Assembly (NCBI RefSeq): GCF_026914185.1
Contig: NC_070570.1
Coordinates: forward strand, 4,898,001 to 4,962,000
Length of the DNA stretch: 64,000 nt
Source of the DNA: Puccinia triticina
Taxonomy: Eukaryota > Basidiomycota > Pucciniomycetes > Pucciniales > Pucciniaceae
Reading direction: 5' to 3'
The position numbers were made by a program, and so were the translations under genes. Each line of letters begins with the position of its first letter. Position 1 is the stretch's first letter. Below are positions 10,401 through 21,854 of this stretch, piece by piece. The notes under the pieces are model-generated. The model did not search any database and had not been told where the DNA came from. It saw nothing but the letters and a program-made list of their open reading frames with translations.

Positions 10401-12643
10401 CTTCCTTGGATTTGCGGGCTACTACCGGTTGCATATCAAGGATTTCAACCGTATGGCTTCCTGCTTGTATAAAATCTGCAGCCCTGACGCTGCTTTTGAG
10501 ATGACCCTGGAGAGGATCAAGGCTTATAAAGCGCTGCGGGTAGCACTGACCACAGCACCCCTGCTTTTTCACCCTGATCCTAAACGGCCTTTCATACTGT
10601 ATGTAGACGCTTGTATGGAGGGCATAGGCGCAGCCCTGCACCAAATCCAATTGATTGGAGACCAGGAGCAGGAAGGCCCTATTTGCTTTATATCTCGGCA
10701 GTTGAAAGACTCGGAAAAGCGGTATGGTGCCTCACAGCTTGAGTGCTTGTGTCTCGTTTGGGCCCTAGAAAAGCTGCACTATTATCTGGATGGATGTGTT
10801 TTCACCGTCATCACAGATTGTGTTGCGCTGAAGTCGTTGCTTAATATGAAAACGCCTAGCCGCCATATGATGCACTGGCAGATCTCCATCCAGGAATGGC
10901 AAGGCTCTATGACTATCATACACCGGGATGGCTTGGTCCATAAGAACGCCGACGGGCTGTCGCGATGGGCCCTTCCTAATGACAAAGACAATCCCGCGGC
11001 AGACAAGGAGGACTCTCCTAGGGAGGTGCCAATAATGGCTATTAGTGTAAGCGGTCTGTCCAATGAATTCTGGGACTCCGTAGAACGTAGCTATGAAGGT
11101 AATCGTAACACGGCGGCTCTAGTAGGAATACTGCGCTCAAAGCACACGCAACAGGATTTAGTGGCCCAGCTAGAGGAACCCTGGAAGGCGAATTTCAGCG
11201 CAGGCCGTTTTATACTTTTGGACGGTTTGCTGTATCACCGCACCGGAAATCACTGTGCACTGGTGTTAGTCGACAAGGACCATATACAGAAAATGCTGCA
11301 TGAATGTCATGATAACATTGCCGCCGGCCACTTTTCCAAAGACCGCACGGTGGAGAGGTTGCGAGTCTTAGCGTGGTGGCCGGGATGGACCGTTAGAGTT
11401 GAGCAGTACTGCTCCAGTTGCAATCGCTGTCAAAAAGCGAATTGGGCCACAGGCAAGAGGTTTGGGCTCCTCCAGTTGATTGAGGAACCCAAGCAGCGCT
11501 GGGAAGTTATTAACATGGACTTCGTAACAGCGCTGCCTGCTGGAGGAAAGGATAGCTTCAATGCAGTTCTTGTAGTCGTTGACCGGTTCTCCAAACGCGC
11601 ACGGTTCCTGCCGTGTTACAAGGACAATACCGCCCTGGATGTGGCACTTATCTTCTGGAATAACATCATCCATGACGTTGGATGTCCAAAAGTAATAATT
11701 ACGGACTGCGATCCGAAATTTACTTTGGAGTTTTGGCAAAGCCTGTTCCAACTGGTAGGAACTAAGTTGTCATTCTCTACGGCCTATCATCCGCAGACAA
11801 ATGGCCTGGCAGAACGGATGATTCAGACGCTAGAAGATATGATTCGAAGATACTGCGCGTTTGGTCTTCAATTCAAGGATAGCAAGGGATACACTCATGA
11901 TTGGGTCTCCCTGTTACCCGCGCTGGAATACGCTTACAACTCTAGCATACACGCGAGTACTGGTAAAACGCCTTTTGAACTTGAGCGCGGCTGGATCCCG
12001 CATATGCCGCGTGATCAAGTGCTCAGCAAGGCGGTGACATTACACCCTTCAGCCGAGTGCTTTCAAGAAATGATGCTCAAGGCGGAGACACAGGCAAGCA
12101 ATTGCTTGAATGAGGCAGTCGCGTACAACAAGGAACGCTGGGACAAGACCCATTGCGACCACGACATAACGGTTGGCGACCGTGTCTTAGTATCAACCGT
12201 GAATTTTCAGAACTTGGGGGGTAACCGCAAGCTGAAAGACATGTTTGTGGGCCCCTTCTTTGTGAAAGCTCTCCACGGGCGGAACGCAGTAGAGGTTATA
12301 TTGACGGAGGGCTACGACCTCAAGCACCCCACGTTCCCTGTTAGCCTACTGAAAAAATATGTGGTCCCAGGAGATAAACGGGAGGCTCCGCCACCCGTGG
12401 TACCTGAGACGCTGGCGGAGCCAGATTCGGATAAAGTTGCTTTTTGGATCTTGGACGAGAAGATGACCCGTGTCCAAGGTCAAGATTGTTGTCTTTACCT
12501 GACAAGGTTCAAAGGATTGACGGCAGACAATGATAAGTGGCTCCGGAAGGAGGCCATTGCTAATGCCGATGTTTTACTGCGTAAATTTCGCGCCACAAAG
12601 CGACGCAACCCCGGCACAACTCCTATCAGAGCCGTGCTTTTTT

Positions 12644-12654
12644 GTGGGGGCGAA
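12644..12654 (+). other. Polypurine-like tract before the 3' LTR
   Basis: GTGGGGGCGAA sits directly before the 3' LTR at the expected position of the plus-strand primer. It contains two pyrimidines, so it is a weak tract. Confidence 0.4.
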
Positions 12655-13411
12655 TGTCAGCCCTTGGCTAGTCCAGACAGCGCCAAGGCTGACACGGCAC
12701 ACACCACAGAAGAACTGTGTGCGCATAGTGCTGCCCCAACACGCGCAGAAGGCAACGAGTGCGCGCGCGTACGCAACTGAGTAGAATGCCTTTGAGTGTC
12801 ATACCCGGCTGGGTAACACTCACGAGTTGTCGTGCTCGAGTGAGCACAATCCACGCGTGGATTTAGTTGTCAAGCTCGAGTGAGTACAATCCATGCACGC
12901 GTGGATGTAGTTCAACAAGAAGCGTCGTGGAAACACGGCGCCAAAGTGCGGCCTTGGTATTTTGGCTATAAGAGACCTGGGGCCTCCGCCCCACGAAAGG
13001 TCGACCAGATTATTTTTTAGATTACAACGCCCGTCACCCTTGTTTGATACAAAACGACCGGGGCTTTCATCTAGCTATATCTCACTTCCTTTTACATCTT
13101 CAAACCCGTCCTTCTATCACCTTCCTCGCTTCCGCCTCCGCCGTCTCTTCCGCTACCACCTCTCCCTCTGCCGTTACCAGTTCTCTCCACCTTCTGCTTC
13201 TTTCCACTCGCTACCGTTCCCGGTAAGCTAGAGTTTCTTTTCACGAACCTTTTCAGGTTCAGGTACGACTCAGCTCTACCAGCCCCTCCACCGGAGGCGC
13301 GGCTTTCTCCTCCCGCTCTGCGGTCGAGTTTGAGCGTGTTTTCCTTTTTAGGAACTCACCATTTGTTCATTTCTATTCAGGGCGTCGCCACTTTAGAGAC
13401 GCGCCCCGACA
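12655..13411 (+). repeat. 3' LTR (757 bp)
   Basis: Begins TGTCAGCCCT and ends CCCCGACA, followed by the GCAGG duplication. It overlaps the last 42 codons of the polyprotein frame. TATAAG box at 12967-12972. It lacks the 13-bp insertion of the 5' copy. Confidence 0.95.
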
Positions 13412-13454
13412 GCAGGAAGCTAAAAGGAAATTTGTTCCAAGTTGGTTAAGAAAT

Positions 13455-14429
13455 TAATCCACATGATTATCATTCTTGAATATTTGACTTGGTCTTCTCC
13501 ACTCATCTTCAAAAAGAATCACAAAGAATACTATTTGACCCTAGGAATCATCAGATGATGGAAATATGAGGGGAACTTAAATTCTCATCTATTTCCAGTT
13601 TTTGATTTTTTTTTTCTTACAGGGCCAGTTACTGCATCACCTGAAGTTTTTCTGCCTTTTATTCAAGTGTTAACTCACCAATTTTTTGATTGGTTCACAA
13701 CCTCATCCTTATAGATACATACATGTTTGGTTATAGTGTCTTTATTTTGGTTTCTGGAATCAATTGTCTCTTGTTGGATAACAAAGTGCCGTTGTTTATT
13801 TTGGGTTATGATTTCTGGAATAAATTGTCCGTTGATGCATATTAAAGTGCCCTTGTTTGTGACGCGTCATGAAGAGCCCCAAAAGCTAGATTTCCCTCAA
13901 AAATCTAGAATTTTTGGGTCTCAATCAACATCTATGAGGGTCTCAGATTTGATGGGAGATCATTCATTGTGGTACGTAACCCTCTTTCTCTCTTGATCTT
14001 GGTTGATGATTTTGGATGCTCCCAAGACTTCAGCAAGCATGTAAGGACTGGCAGAATGTCCAGTCTCTTCTGATCCATCGCACGAGTATTTTGCTGCAAA
14101 ATTATTAACTCAGGCTATACTGGACAGGGATTGAGAGGGGAAACTCTTTCCCCAGCTAGGTCCCGGTCCCAGCGCTGACCAAGTAGCTGGAGTCAGGACT
14201 ATCCGCGGCAACGTAGTCTACCCCTCGGAACTACTCATAGCTCCTTCTTCCCCAAAGCATGTGGGGGAAGGTCGAGTTGGTCCTCAATTGGCTGCACTTG
14301 GTTACAAGCATTGCGAGTCACTTTGACCATCAACGGCTCAAGTTTCCTTTTGTCTTTCAACAGCTTCTAGGTGATTCACTCACACACCGAACCCATTATC
14401 GGCATCAAGCACCGTAAACAAATACCAGG
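13455..14429. other. Intergenic, upstream region of the membrane protein gene
   Basis: AT-rich to about 13.95 kb, with an imperfect tandem copy of about 65 bp at 13727-13860 (repeated 'ttctggaat-aattgtc' units). 14255-14375 is a stretch that recurs at 29570-29655 (GGGGAAGGTCGAG-TGGTCCT followed by TTTTGTCTTTCA). No gene seen. Confidence 0.5.
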
Positions 14430-15762
14430 ATGTCTTCCTCTAGCGATCCTAGCTTCTCAGCTCTCGACTCCTCCGATCCTGGCCCCCAGATGATGAATCC
14501 TCGGGTAAACCTCGACTCCTCGGTTTATGTTGTCGTAAGTATCACTTTGAGCACTTGGACATGGATAATTCACAAGAGACAGCAGCTAACGTGCTTTTTA
14601 GGGCTTCTACAGCCAGCCTTTACTCTCCTGAGCTGTATAGCATTTGTGCAGTACGCCAACTTTTGTTTGAGACCTGCTTCAGAGCGCTCACAGCAGTCGT
14701 TCCGTCTGGCAACTGTTGGGATGTCAATACATTCGGTCCAAATTGCCTTGGACATGTGGGTGAGTAAAAACCACAGAGAGATCATGTCTGAATACTTCTG
14801 AATATTACTGAGGCAAGTGCGAGCCATTTCTAGTATATGTTTTACTCCTTCCGCTCTTACCTTTTCGGCCAGGACACCGTGATTTTCCTCTACACTTCTC
14901 TCGAAGTGTGTTTAGCTGTCGGCGTAGCCGCAACTGTTCAGTGAGGACTTTCAGTTTACCTTTTTCCCGTCTTGGCCTGACCCCCACTTTTATGATCAGA
15001 TACCATTACTTTTGTCTCACTCAAGCCATGCCAACGCTTTCTCGATGGTGGACCATTGCAATTGGATTCTTTGCAATAGCCAGCTGTGTGGGTGGGTTGG
15101 GAACAGGCGCGGAGTTCGAAAATATGAGTCAAACACCACCTGGAGCCCCACCCGTAATCAGCGTTGTGTTCTTGGCCTTTTATAACATGTGGTTAATTGC
15201 CACTTGTTTGACGGATGGTACAATCAGCATTGCAATGATTTTAGCCGTCCATCACAATCGAAGCCCTATTCGCCATCAATCACTGGCAACTACTCTGCAC
15301 CGGTTGCTATTTCTGACCGTCAGGTAGCCAAACTTCATATCTGATGTTGATCTCAACAGAGCGTTGAAGAGCTGATATTCTTTTGTCGACAGTACATTTG
15401 GACTGACCTTTATCGTAGCCCTGCTATCCCTTTTAGTCCCAGCCTGTGAGCTGCTTATAACATTTACTCCCTAACAGACCAGAACCTCGAAAGAACAATG
15501 CTGATTTTACTGGCTTTGTGTAGTACCCCACTTGATACCCGCAATGTCCATTCATGGACAAGAGATATGTCGCCTCGCATCATTCATTTTAAACGGCATC
15601 CTCCCCAGAATTTACCTCAATTCATTTTGTAAGTCAAGCAGCGCATCCAACTTATCTCAGCCGCTGACCGATTCTACTTGCGCGTCTGAAGTCTGTAGCC
15701 TTCAGTGTGCCCGGGGCACAAAGACGGACAAGGAAAATATACCACCAAAGTCTCATTTCTAG
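14430..15762 (+). CDS. Multi-span membrane protein (fungal DUF6534-like), 6 exons
   Basis: Predicted exons 14430-14534, 14613-14759, 14834-14940, 15000-15323, 15393-15445 and 15524-15762 give one frame of 324 residues with GT-AG introns throughout. About seven hydrophobic segments are visible. The end of exon 6 (FILNGILPRIYLNS-CKS) resembles the C-terminal 'F-LG-LY-NSLLA-LNAR' region common in basidiomycete DUF6534 membrane proteins, and FWTRFP/YFTRF-like positions occur early. The family is very expanded in mushrooms and of unknown function, with a receptor-like topology. The exon 2 acceptor is ambiguous (14601 or 14612); 14612 keeps the frame. Transcribed away from the retrotransposon, and convergent with SDHAF2 1.1 kb away. 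Confidence 0.7.
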
Positions 15763-16638
15763 ACTCTAGAGCCCACACCCGACGCCTGTACCAAAACCTG
15801 TTCTATAATTGACCCTTCAGTCCCAAACCAGATTTACGTCGCATTAGGACGACAGTACCCAGCTTGTTTATATCTTACTTTTACTGTTCACACTCTTACT
15901 GTTAAGATCCCGTTTGTTACCGGACGTATTCACTTTTTTTTCTTGTTGCCTGTTTGCATCCGCAAAAGATTGCTCTTTGCCTCTGTCATTCTAGGGTTTT
16001 ACCTTCCAAACACTCCCTCATTTAATTTGTAGAGCCTACAAGATTGTCAAAACATTGGGTATTACTTTACACATCAAAGCGTGATCCGCCTGATCTTATT
16101 TTGAATAATTCCAGATGATATGTAGTCATAATCATTTAAGGATTTCATTCGTTTATCCTAATCATTCACAAACCTTTGATTGACATCGACAACTTGTATT
16201 GGCTAAAATTGAGACTCCAGCAAGTTACTTCCCTTCCTTTCGTAAAAGCTCTATGACAACCTGTCGAGCAGCATTTGGTGCCTTTCTTGAAAAAGTACAT
16301 GGCAGCTGGCAATGTCCGAGTAGCACAGGGCGCTTGCGGCTAGGCGGCCCAGCAAGCTCTTACCATACTACAGTGGAATTATGAAGCCTTTTCACGTGTT
16401 TTTAGGAATGATGGGCCAGAATCGAATTCTGAAACTGGAGGTGGGCATGCAAAGTAGACTGACTGACACACACTGTATGATTACATATATCCCCAGAATG
16501 AAATACTTTTCATTTGAAGTCGATCTCCAAGCAGATGGCCTTCACTCTGTATAAAGATAGCGTGGACAGGATCTTGGGATATGAAGACAGAACTGAAGGG
16601 GTACAATTACAATTTTTTTCACAATTGAAGTGATGATG

Positions 16639-16673
<35 letters not shown>

Positions 16674-16844
16674 AGAAGAAAACCCGAGGGAAGTCTTATT
16701 GATGTGCTTGTTAGTAAAATTTTGTTAAGCTGGCCGTACTTGCTTTGAGGATATGTGTTTTCCTCGTGCTCCACTTGAATGAGACAGACGACAGTATATA
16801 CATAGATCTGTGAGGTGCGTGTAAGTAATTGGGAAAAAGAGCGA
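15763..16844. other. Intergenic region between convergent genes
   Basis: 3' flanks of two convergent genes. 16230-16440 contains a short coding-like stretch (LVPFLKKYMAAGNVRVAQG, with stops nearby) that may be a gene remnant; not identified. A (GAT)n microsatellite lies at 16631-16672. Confidence 0.4.
16631..16672. repeat. (GAT)n microsatellite
   Basis: Fourteen or so GAT/GAG trinucleotide units in a row, with only one or two interruptions. Non-coding here. Confidence 0.9.
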
Positions 16845-17607
16845 TCAGGACTCCAAGCTGGGCATGATCCGGACGGTTTTGTTGGAGTTCGAAGTATGGA
16901 TGCGCAATTGGTCGAGCAGATCAGATTTGAAGAACTCGGACTCCGAAGGAGGGTCTTGTTTCTTGACCAAGTAATAGTATAAGTCCCAGTCGGGTAGCAT
17001 CAACAACTTGGAGTGATGAAAAAAAAAATGTTATGATCGTCAGTCAATCAAGTTTTTTTTCTTCATATCTTTGAGTCGAGGAAAGGCATGTATCGGTTGG
17101 TGAGCAGATGCTCACACGACTGTATTGGGTTAATTGCTTCAAATCCCAATCTTTCAGCCATCGTTGAGTCTCGATGAAAGTGGACAGGAGGAGCTCGATT
17201 TCGACGATTCCACGTTTACGGGATTGATAGACCAATCGAGCACGGAGCTTATCGATAGTGGATGCCGACAGACTGTCGTTGTAGGATTCAGCATGCTGGT
17301 CTTCGAGCTGTTTCAATTGGTCGATTTGGTGATAAATTTCCTGGTTGACGCTAGTCTTAGCCTCCTTTTGGGTGGTAGGATGGGCTGGATTCTGGAGGGG
17401 GATCGGGTATGGATCCGTCTTGAATGACGGTATTGGTGCTGGCTTGGTCTTCGAGAATATCGGATGAAGCTTCTCGTCTTGGTCAGTGGATGATGTTCCA
17501 GATTTCATTCGGCAGGATCCGGCCTGGTGATGTATGGCGACGCAGGTCGGCGGAAGTCGCTGAGAAAACAACCGATCTACCCGTTTTACGATTCGAATTC
17601 TGTGCAT
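16845..17607 (-). CDS. SDH5: Succinate dehydrogenase assembly factor 2 (SDHAF2/SDH5)
   Basis: Two exons on the minus strand, 17607-17116 and 17006-16845 (GTGAG...CAAG intron of 109 nt), encode 217 residues. The family core is clear: KLRARLVYQSRKRGIVEIEL followed by LLSTF, then WLKDWDLKQLTQY, and after the intron LLMLPDWDLYYY (family pattern RLLYQSRKRG-LE-DLLLS and LLD-PDWD-YYW). The protein binds the SDH flavoprotein subunit in the mitochondrial matrix and is needed for covalent FAD attachment. The first 30 residues are basic and free of acidic residues until Asp11, compatible with a targeting presequence. A linker rich in Pro and Lys makes it longer than the usual 160 or so residues. The start at 17607 is the first ATG of the open frame. 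Confidence 0.9.
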
Positions 17608-18260
17608 CTTTTCGTCGCCTCGCTGCAGAGATCTGCGTTTCTTTGTGTGCCGTACGGTTTGAAAAATGGCAGGGCGGGTAATTGGTGGCTTGCGAAGTTT
17701 TGGTTGAGATTAGAAAACAAATCGAGTTCGGGTGGGCTCGGGAGACTAACCCCTTCGGTCGGGGGTCTCGAAGGACAATTGGACTTGCCAGGGCAAGCCC
17801 CCCAGGAGGGTGCTGACAAAACCGGGATTTGCCCAAAATTTGTACCCTAGATGGGCCAATACCTTTTCAAGCGTAGGGTTCTATAGGTTTCAGGACAGAA
17901 ATCCCTACACTTTATACAGCCTGCCGAGGGGGTGCAGACCACTAATGGCCAATTGCTGTCAAGGGGAACAGGGTATGATTAAGTATCAAGCAGTACCAAA
18001 GCTTGGAAAACTGGTGTAACCTGCAATTTACCTCCCTGCAATACAACATGTGAAAAGTAAGCTCAGAGCCAGTTTTCCCTACCATTTTTACCAAGGAATG
18101 ATGTCTGAACCATTTAAGAAAGGTAAAGTTTGAAGTGCCATCAGCAGTTTATTTGGTACCATGCACCTGGCAAACTTGAATACACATTGCACAATTTTCA
18201 TAACTTTACCTCCACCCCTGTGGTCACACGCACTGACCACTGTTCTATTTATTGATGTAC
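17608..18260. other. Intergenic, SDHAF2 upstream region
   Basis: Promoter region of SDHAF2 at the left side. GC-rich 17.75-17.86 kb, AT-rich after 18.0 kb. No gene or repeat boundary recognised. Confidence 0.5.
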
Positions 18261-18269
18261 ATGTGTATG

Positions 18270-18938
18270 CTAACTTAACAAAGTCCCTCCTCTGCGGAGC
18301 AGAGTGCCGCCGACCGCAGGGAGGGACTTAGACCCAAAGCGGGGGTGCTCGCCTGAGACCATCAGGCAAAATCCTGGTTCAACTTTGAGAGCCTGTAGCT
18401 CGCTCGTTATGCGAGCTACATATGAGGTCCTGAGCATCAACAGAGGCACCTGCACCTCATCTTCCTTCCTGTCAGCTCAGATTTTCAAAGGAAAAAGCAT
18501 AGCAGACAAGCAAAGCCAAAATAAGAGAAACAAAAACTTGACCCGCACAGGCCTGCGGGGCCAGGCACCGCCTGTGAAGACCGCCGTCTTGAGTCTGGGT
18601 GGGCTTTACAAAAATTTATCGAAAAAAACTTGGAAAATGTGATGTTGATGTGATGAGCTCAAAAAATCAACAAAGTATAAAGCAGCTTAAGTTCCGATAA
18701 TGGGGGGGGGGGGCAGCATTGAAGCTGCAGGCTACAAAATTCAAAGAGTGATTTTCCATCACTTTTTGGTGGGTGGTCTCCCACCCAAACAGTTGCTTTA
18801 GCCGTAAGTCCCTCCCTGCGGGAGGGGTGGCTTCGCCACCAGCCAAACTTAAGCTCCACCCAAATGAGTCACCCCCCGGACCACCACCCAAACTCCGAAC
18901 TCCAACCTCCCGCATGGGGAGGGACTTTGATAAGTTAG
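18270..18938. mobile_element. Mutator-like non-autonomous element with foldback ends, 9-bp TSD
   Basis: 669 bp flanked by ATGTGTATG on both sides (18261-18269 and 18939-18947). Terminal inverted repeats start CTAACTTAACAAAGTCCCTC on the left and CTAACTTATCAAAGTCCCTC on the right (reverse complement). Each end also contains a second, inward-facing GGGAGGGACTTA block (18318-18331 and, inverted, 18806-18820), so each terminus can fold into its own hairpin. No transposase frame. A 9-bp duplication points to the Mutator superfamily. Confidence 0.85.
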
Positions 18939-18947
18939 ATGTGTATG

Positions 18948-20770
18948 TACCCATCCTCATCCACCCATCTGTACCCCGCCACCAAGCAAACATTGGCACC
19001 TGCATGCATGTGGTGGCAGGTACTGACCGTCCATCTAAGAACTTGTTACACATCATCAAAGACAATGAACGGCACAGACCGGTCATCAAGCAACCTAGAG
19101 ATCGCCAAGTGGACCCGGGTACCCGCCGCGTGTCCGGGTACCCGCGGTGTTTTTTGTGATATTCAGACACCCGTACCCGTACACGGCACCCGCGGGCGGG
19201 TACCGGCGGTACTTTTTGCGGGTACCGCGGGTACTTCTGCTTTTTTTTATCCAACACCCTCACTCGATGACAGCTACAGACTGTTCATCGGGAGTGATGG
19301 TTCCTCCCGATGACCGGGCTCTGTCCCAGTCATCGGGAGGGTTGTTTCCTCTCGATGACCGGGGCAGATCCTGGTCATCAGGAGTGATGGTTCCTCTCGA
19401 TGACCGGGATAGACCCCGCTCATCGAGAGGCTTGTTTCCTCTTGATGACCGGGGTCTGTCCCAGTCATTGAGAGGAAACAACCCTCTCGATGAGCGGGTT
19501 CTTTCCCGGTCATCGAGAGGGTTGTTTCCTCTCGATGACCGGGTCCTGTCCCGGTCATCAAGAGTGTTGTTTTCTCTCGATGACCGGGTTCTGTCCCCGT
19601 CATCGAGAGGGTTGTTTCCTCTCGATGACCGGGATCTGTCCCGGTCATCGAGAGGGCTAATTCCCCTTGATGACCGAGATCTGTCCGGGTCACCTAGAGA
19701 GTTCAATTCCTCTCAATGACCGGGGTCTGTCCCGGTCATCGAGGGGGTTGATTCCTCCCGATGACCAGGATCTGTCCCGGTCATCGAGGGAAAACAACCC
19801 TCCCGATGACCAGGACAGATCCCGGTCATCGGGAGGGCTGATTCTTCTTGATGCGGTCATCGAGAGGGCTGTACTATTCCTCTCGATGTCATCGAGAGGG
19901 CTGATTCCCCTTGATGACCAGAATCTGTCCCGGTCATCTCGAGGAATCAACCCCCTCGGTGACCGTAAAAGCGGGTACCCGGGTGCCATGAAGACCCGCC
20001 TGGCGCGGGTATTTTTGGCGGGTATCCGGGTACCTTGTGCTTTTTTGCCAGAAATCCCGCACCCGGACCCGTGCACGGCACCCGCGGGCGGGTACCCGAC
20101 ACTAGGTCGCGGGTACCCGCGCACGGGTGCCAGGTACCCGCCCGCGGGTCCTGACGGCGATCTTTAAAGCAACCCCTCTTGATTGGTGGAACTTCCACCA
20201 GCCATTGAGAGAATTCAACTCAACTCAATGACTGGCACAGTCTCAGAGCAGTCATCAAGAACACTAGGAACCCCTCTAAATGGGTGGAACTTGTACCAGC
20301 CCACTCACATTAATGACTGGCACATACCATTCATTGAGACAGGTACATACCTCCTGATGGCCAAAACTGGTACCAGCAATTGAGAGCAACTCACTCCTCT
20401 TGATGGCAGGCATAACTGGTCAGCAAGAGGAGTACACACCCCTGTCAATGGCTGGCAAAACTGGTCATCAAGAGAGGCACCTGCCATTGCTGGTAGGCAA
20501 AATTGGTTGTTGACATGGCTCCTCTCAATGACTGGTTGTGCCAGCCATTGAGAGGAGTGAGTTACTCTTGCTAGACAATACCTATTTCAGCCATCAAGAG
20601 GTATGTACTATCCTCAATGAATGGGCTGTACCAACAATTGAGGTGAGTGTGATGCTCCCAATGTCCAGCAAAAGTTCCAGCCATTGAGAGAGGTTTCTAT
20701 TTCCCAGTGACCAGTCTGTTCCGGTCATTGAGGGGAGTTGGTTGCTCTTGATAGCTGGTACATGTGCCCG
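18948..20770. repeat. Degenerate palindromic minisatellite (CpG-poor version)
   Basis: Outside the hAT element, 19015-19087 and 20175-20760 consist of units like CTCAATGACTGG...CCAGCCATTGAGAGG, each an inverted repeat of about 35-60 bp. They match the units inside the hAT element except that the CG dinucleotides are mostly TG or CA. Further decayed units lie at about 25440-25590. Confidence 0.75.
19096..20166. mobile_element. hAT-like non-autonomous element carrying a palindromic minisatellite
   Basis: 1071 bp with ends TAGAGATCGCC (left) and TAAAGATCGCC (right, reverse complement), flanked by the 8-bp duplication AAGCAACC (19088-19095 and 20167-20174). An 8-bp TSD and a TAGAG start fit the hAT superfamily. 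Both subterminal regions are packed with GGTACCCGCG-type motifs, likely transposase binding sites. The interior (about 19262-19970) is an array of palindromic units of the form CTCGATGACCGGG...CCCGGTCATCGAG. Open frames across the array on both strands are a by-product of the repeat. Confidence 0.85.
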
Positions 20771-21640
20771 GCAACAAGTGCTGTGGTGAGCAAAAGTGGC
20801 CACTGCGCAGAATTGGCAGGACACCACCGCTACAAGACTGTTCCCGGATAAATTTGTTTGAACTGGAGAAATCTGTTCTGCTCTGAAAAGGAGTGGAGAG
20901 ACGTGATAGCCATAATAAATCAAGTAAAGTGATGTATAAGTAACCCCAAGTACATAGAAAAACCCGCCGTAAATACAGTAAGAGAAAAACTCCACAAGTC
21001 AAATAACTCTGCTGCAAGTATGTGAAAATCCCCGCACGTAGAGAATCTGTACTAGAATAATAATAATCATAATGAATGTCCGTCAAGTAACTCCCTCCCC
21101 CCTCTGTAGAAAAGGAAAACATGAGAGAAAGAAACCCATCCTCCTCCGCCTGCCTGCCACGCACTCAATCTGCCAAGCCAAGCCACGCTCCCACAACCAC
21201 GCGCATCATCTGTCCATTTGGTTCCCACACAAATCTGCTGTCAACTTTGCCGCACATCATTGCCCGCTGTTGGACTCCTCTTGCCATAGCTTCCCTGCCC
21301 CTGTCTAGCCTACAATGCCGGTATCCCACACGCTGCCTCCACCCCAGCTATGCCCGCTGACGTAGCCCGCTTTGGCTGCCACGGCTTCCCGCAGTCACCA
21401 CCACTACTAGCCAGTCCACGCAGTCCAGCTCCGCCGCCGCCGCGCCGTGTACAATTGCTCCGCACTCCGCCTCAAAAAACATCCTTTGTGCCAGCCTTGC
21501 GGAACCGCAGTCCGCAACCGCATAGTCCCCAAAATCCGGGACTCCTTGCGCCCCCCTGTCACTTTGACACCAGTGGGCACCTTAAATCACCACAGTGCAG
21601 TGTGTACACCTCTCAAAGCAGGGTTGTGCTGGTTTTTGAA
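20771..21640. other. Intergenic, C-rich stretch
   Basis: 20.86-21.06 kb is AT-rich without features. 21.08-21.62 kb is unusually pyrimidine and CpG rich with short Pro/Ser-rich open frames on the plus strand. No protein family recognised. Confidence 0.4.
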
Positions 21641-21854
21641 TAGAGATGGCACTTGGCACCCGCCAGCGGGTACCCGCCACACTTCAGCACATAATTATGT
21701 GTGCTTGTAGGTACCCATTGCGCGTGTGCAGCTCCCTGTATGTATTTTTACTAAAATGGAACCCCTGGCACCTGCCATGGGCGCCTGCAAGCACATAGAA
21801 ATATGTGCTGAAGTGTGACAGGTACCTGCCGGCGGGTGCCAAGTGCCATCTCTA
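21641..21854. mobile_element. hAT-like MITE, 214 bp
   Basis: Perfect inverted ends beginning TAGAGATGGCACTTGGCACC, with a perfect 8-bp duplication TTTTTGAA (21633-21640 and 21855-21862). Subterminal GCGGGTACC-type motifs are shared with the elements at 19096 and 28599. Non-coding. Confidence 0.92.

Larger units (their letters stand above)
6298..12780 (+). pseudogene. gag-pol polyprotein, interrupted by a TIR element
   Basis: Single gag-pol frame. The first in-frame ATG is at 6298; coding runs to 7002, is broken by the element at 7003-7472 (plus its 7-bp duplication), and resumes to 12780. Removing the element and one CTCGAAG copy restores one continuous frame. The N-terminal part is Pro/Ser-rich. 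Then come a coiled-coil gag region, a retrotransposon capsid domain (about 8317-8560), a CCHC zinc knuckle (8917-8957), an aspartic protease with LDSGA (about 9145-9162), RT with the YIDD active site (10159-10170), RNase H (about 10590-10975), an integrase H2C2 zinc finger (about 11299-11445), a DDE core (acidic residues near 11514, 11701 and 11811) and a chromodomain-like tail (about 12433-12590). All catalytic motifs are intact downstream of the insertion. Confidence 0.9.
4803..13411 (+). mobile_element. Ty3/Gypsy LTR retrotransposon with chromodomain-like tail
   Basis: Complete element of 8609 bp with LTRs at both ends starting TG and ending CA, flanked by the 5-bp target duplication GCAGG (4798-4802 and 13412-13416). 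Domain order gag, protease, RT, RNase H, integrase, chromodomain-like is Ty3/Gypsy (Metaviridae order). The two LTRs differ by about 8 substitutions and one 13-bp indel, roughly 99% identity, so the insertion is recent. A 470-bp TIR element interrupts gag at 7003-7472, so this copy cannot make an intact polyprotein and must have moved before that hit or depend on other copies. Confidence 0.95.

Noticed and set aside
18355..18400. GGTTCAA motif reminiscent of a tRNA
   Set aside because: No cloverleaf can be drawn around it; it sits inside the Mutator-like element.
19147..19719. Open frames of 140-190 codons on both strands across the palindromic array
   Set aside because: They arise because each repeat unit is an inverted repeat without stops; the peptides are repetitive DDR/SSR strings mirrored on both strands.
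19262..19970. CRISPR-like regular repeat array
   Set aside because: Units are palindromic, contiguous and variable, with no unique spacers and no cas genes, in a eukaryotic genome.
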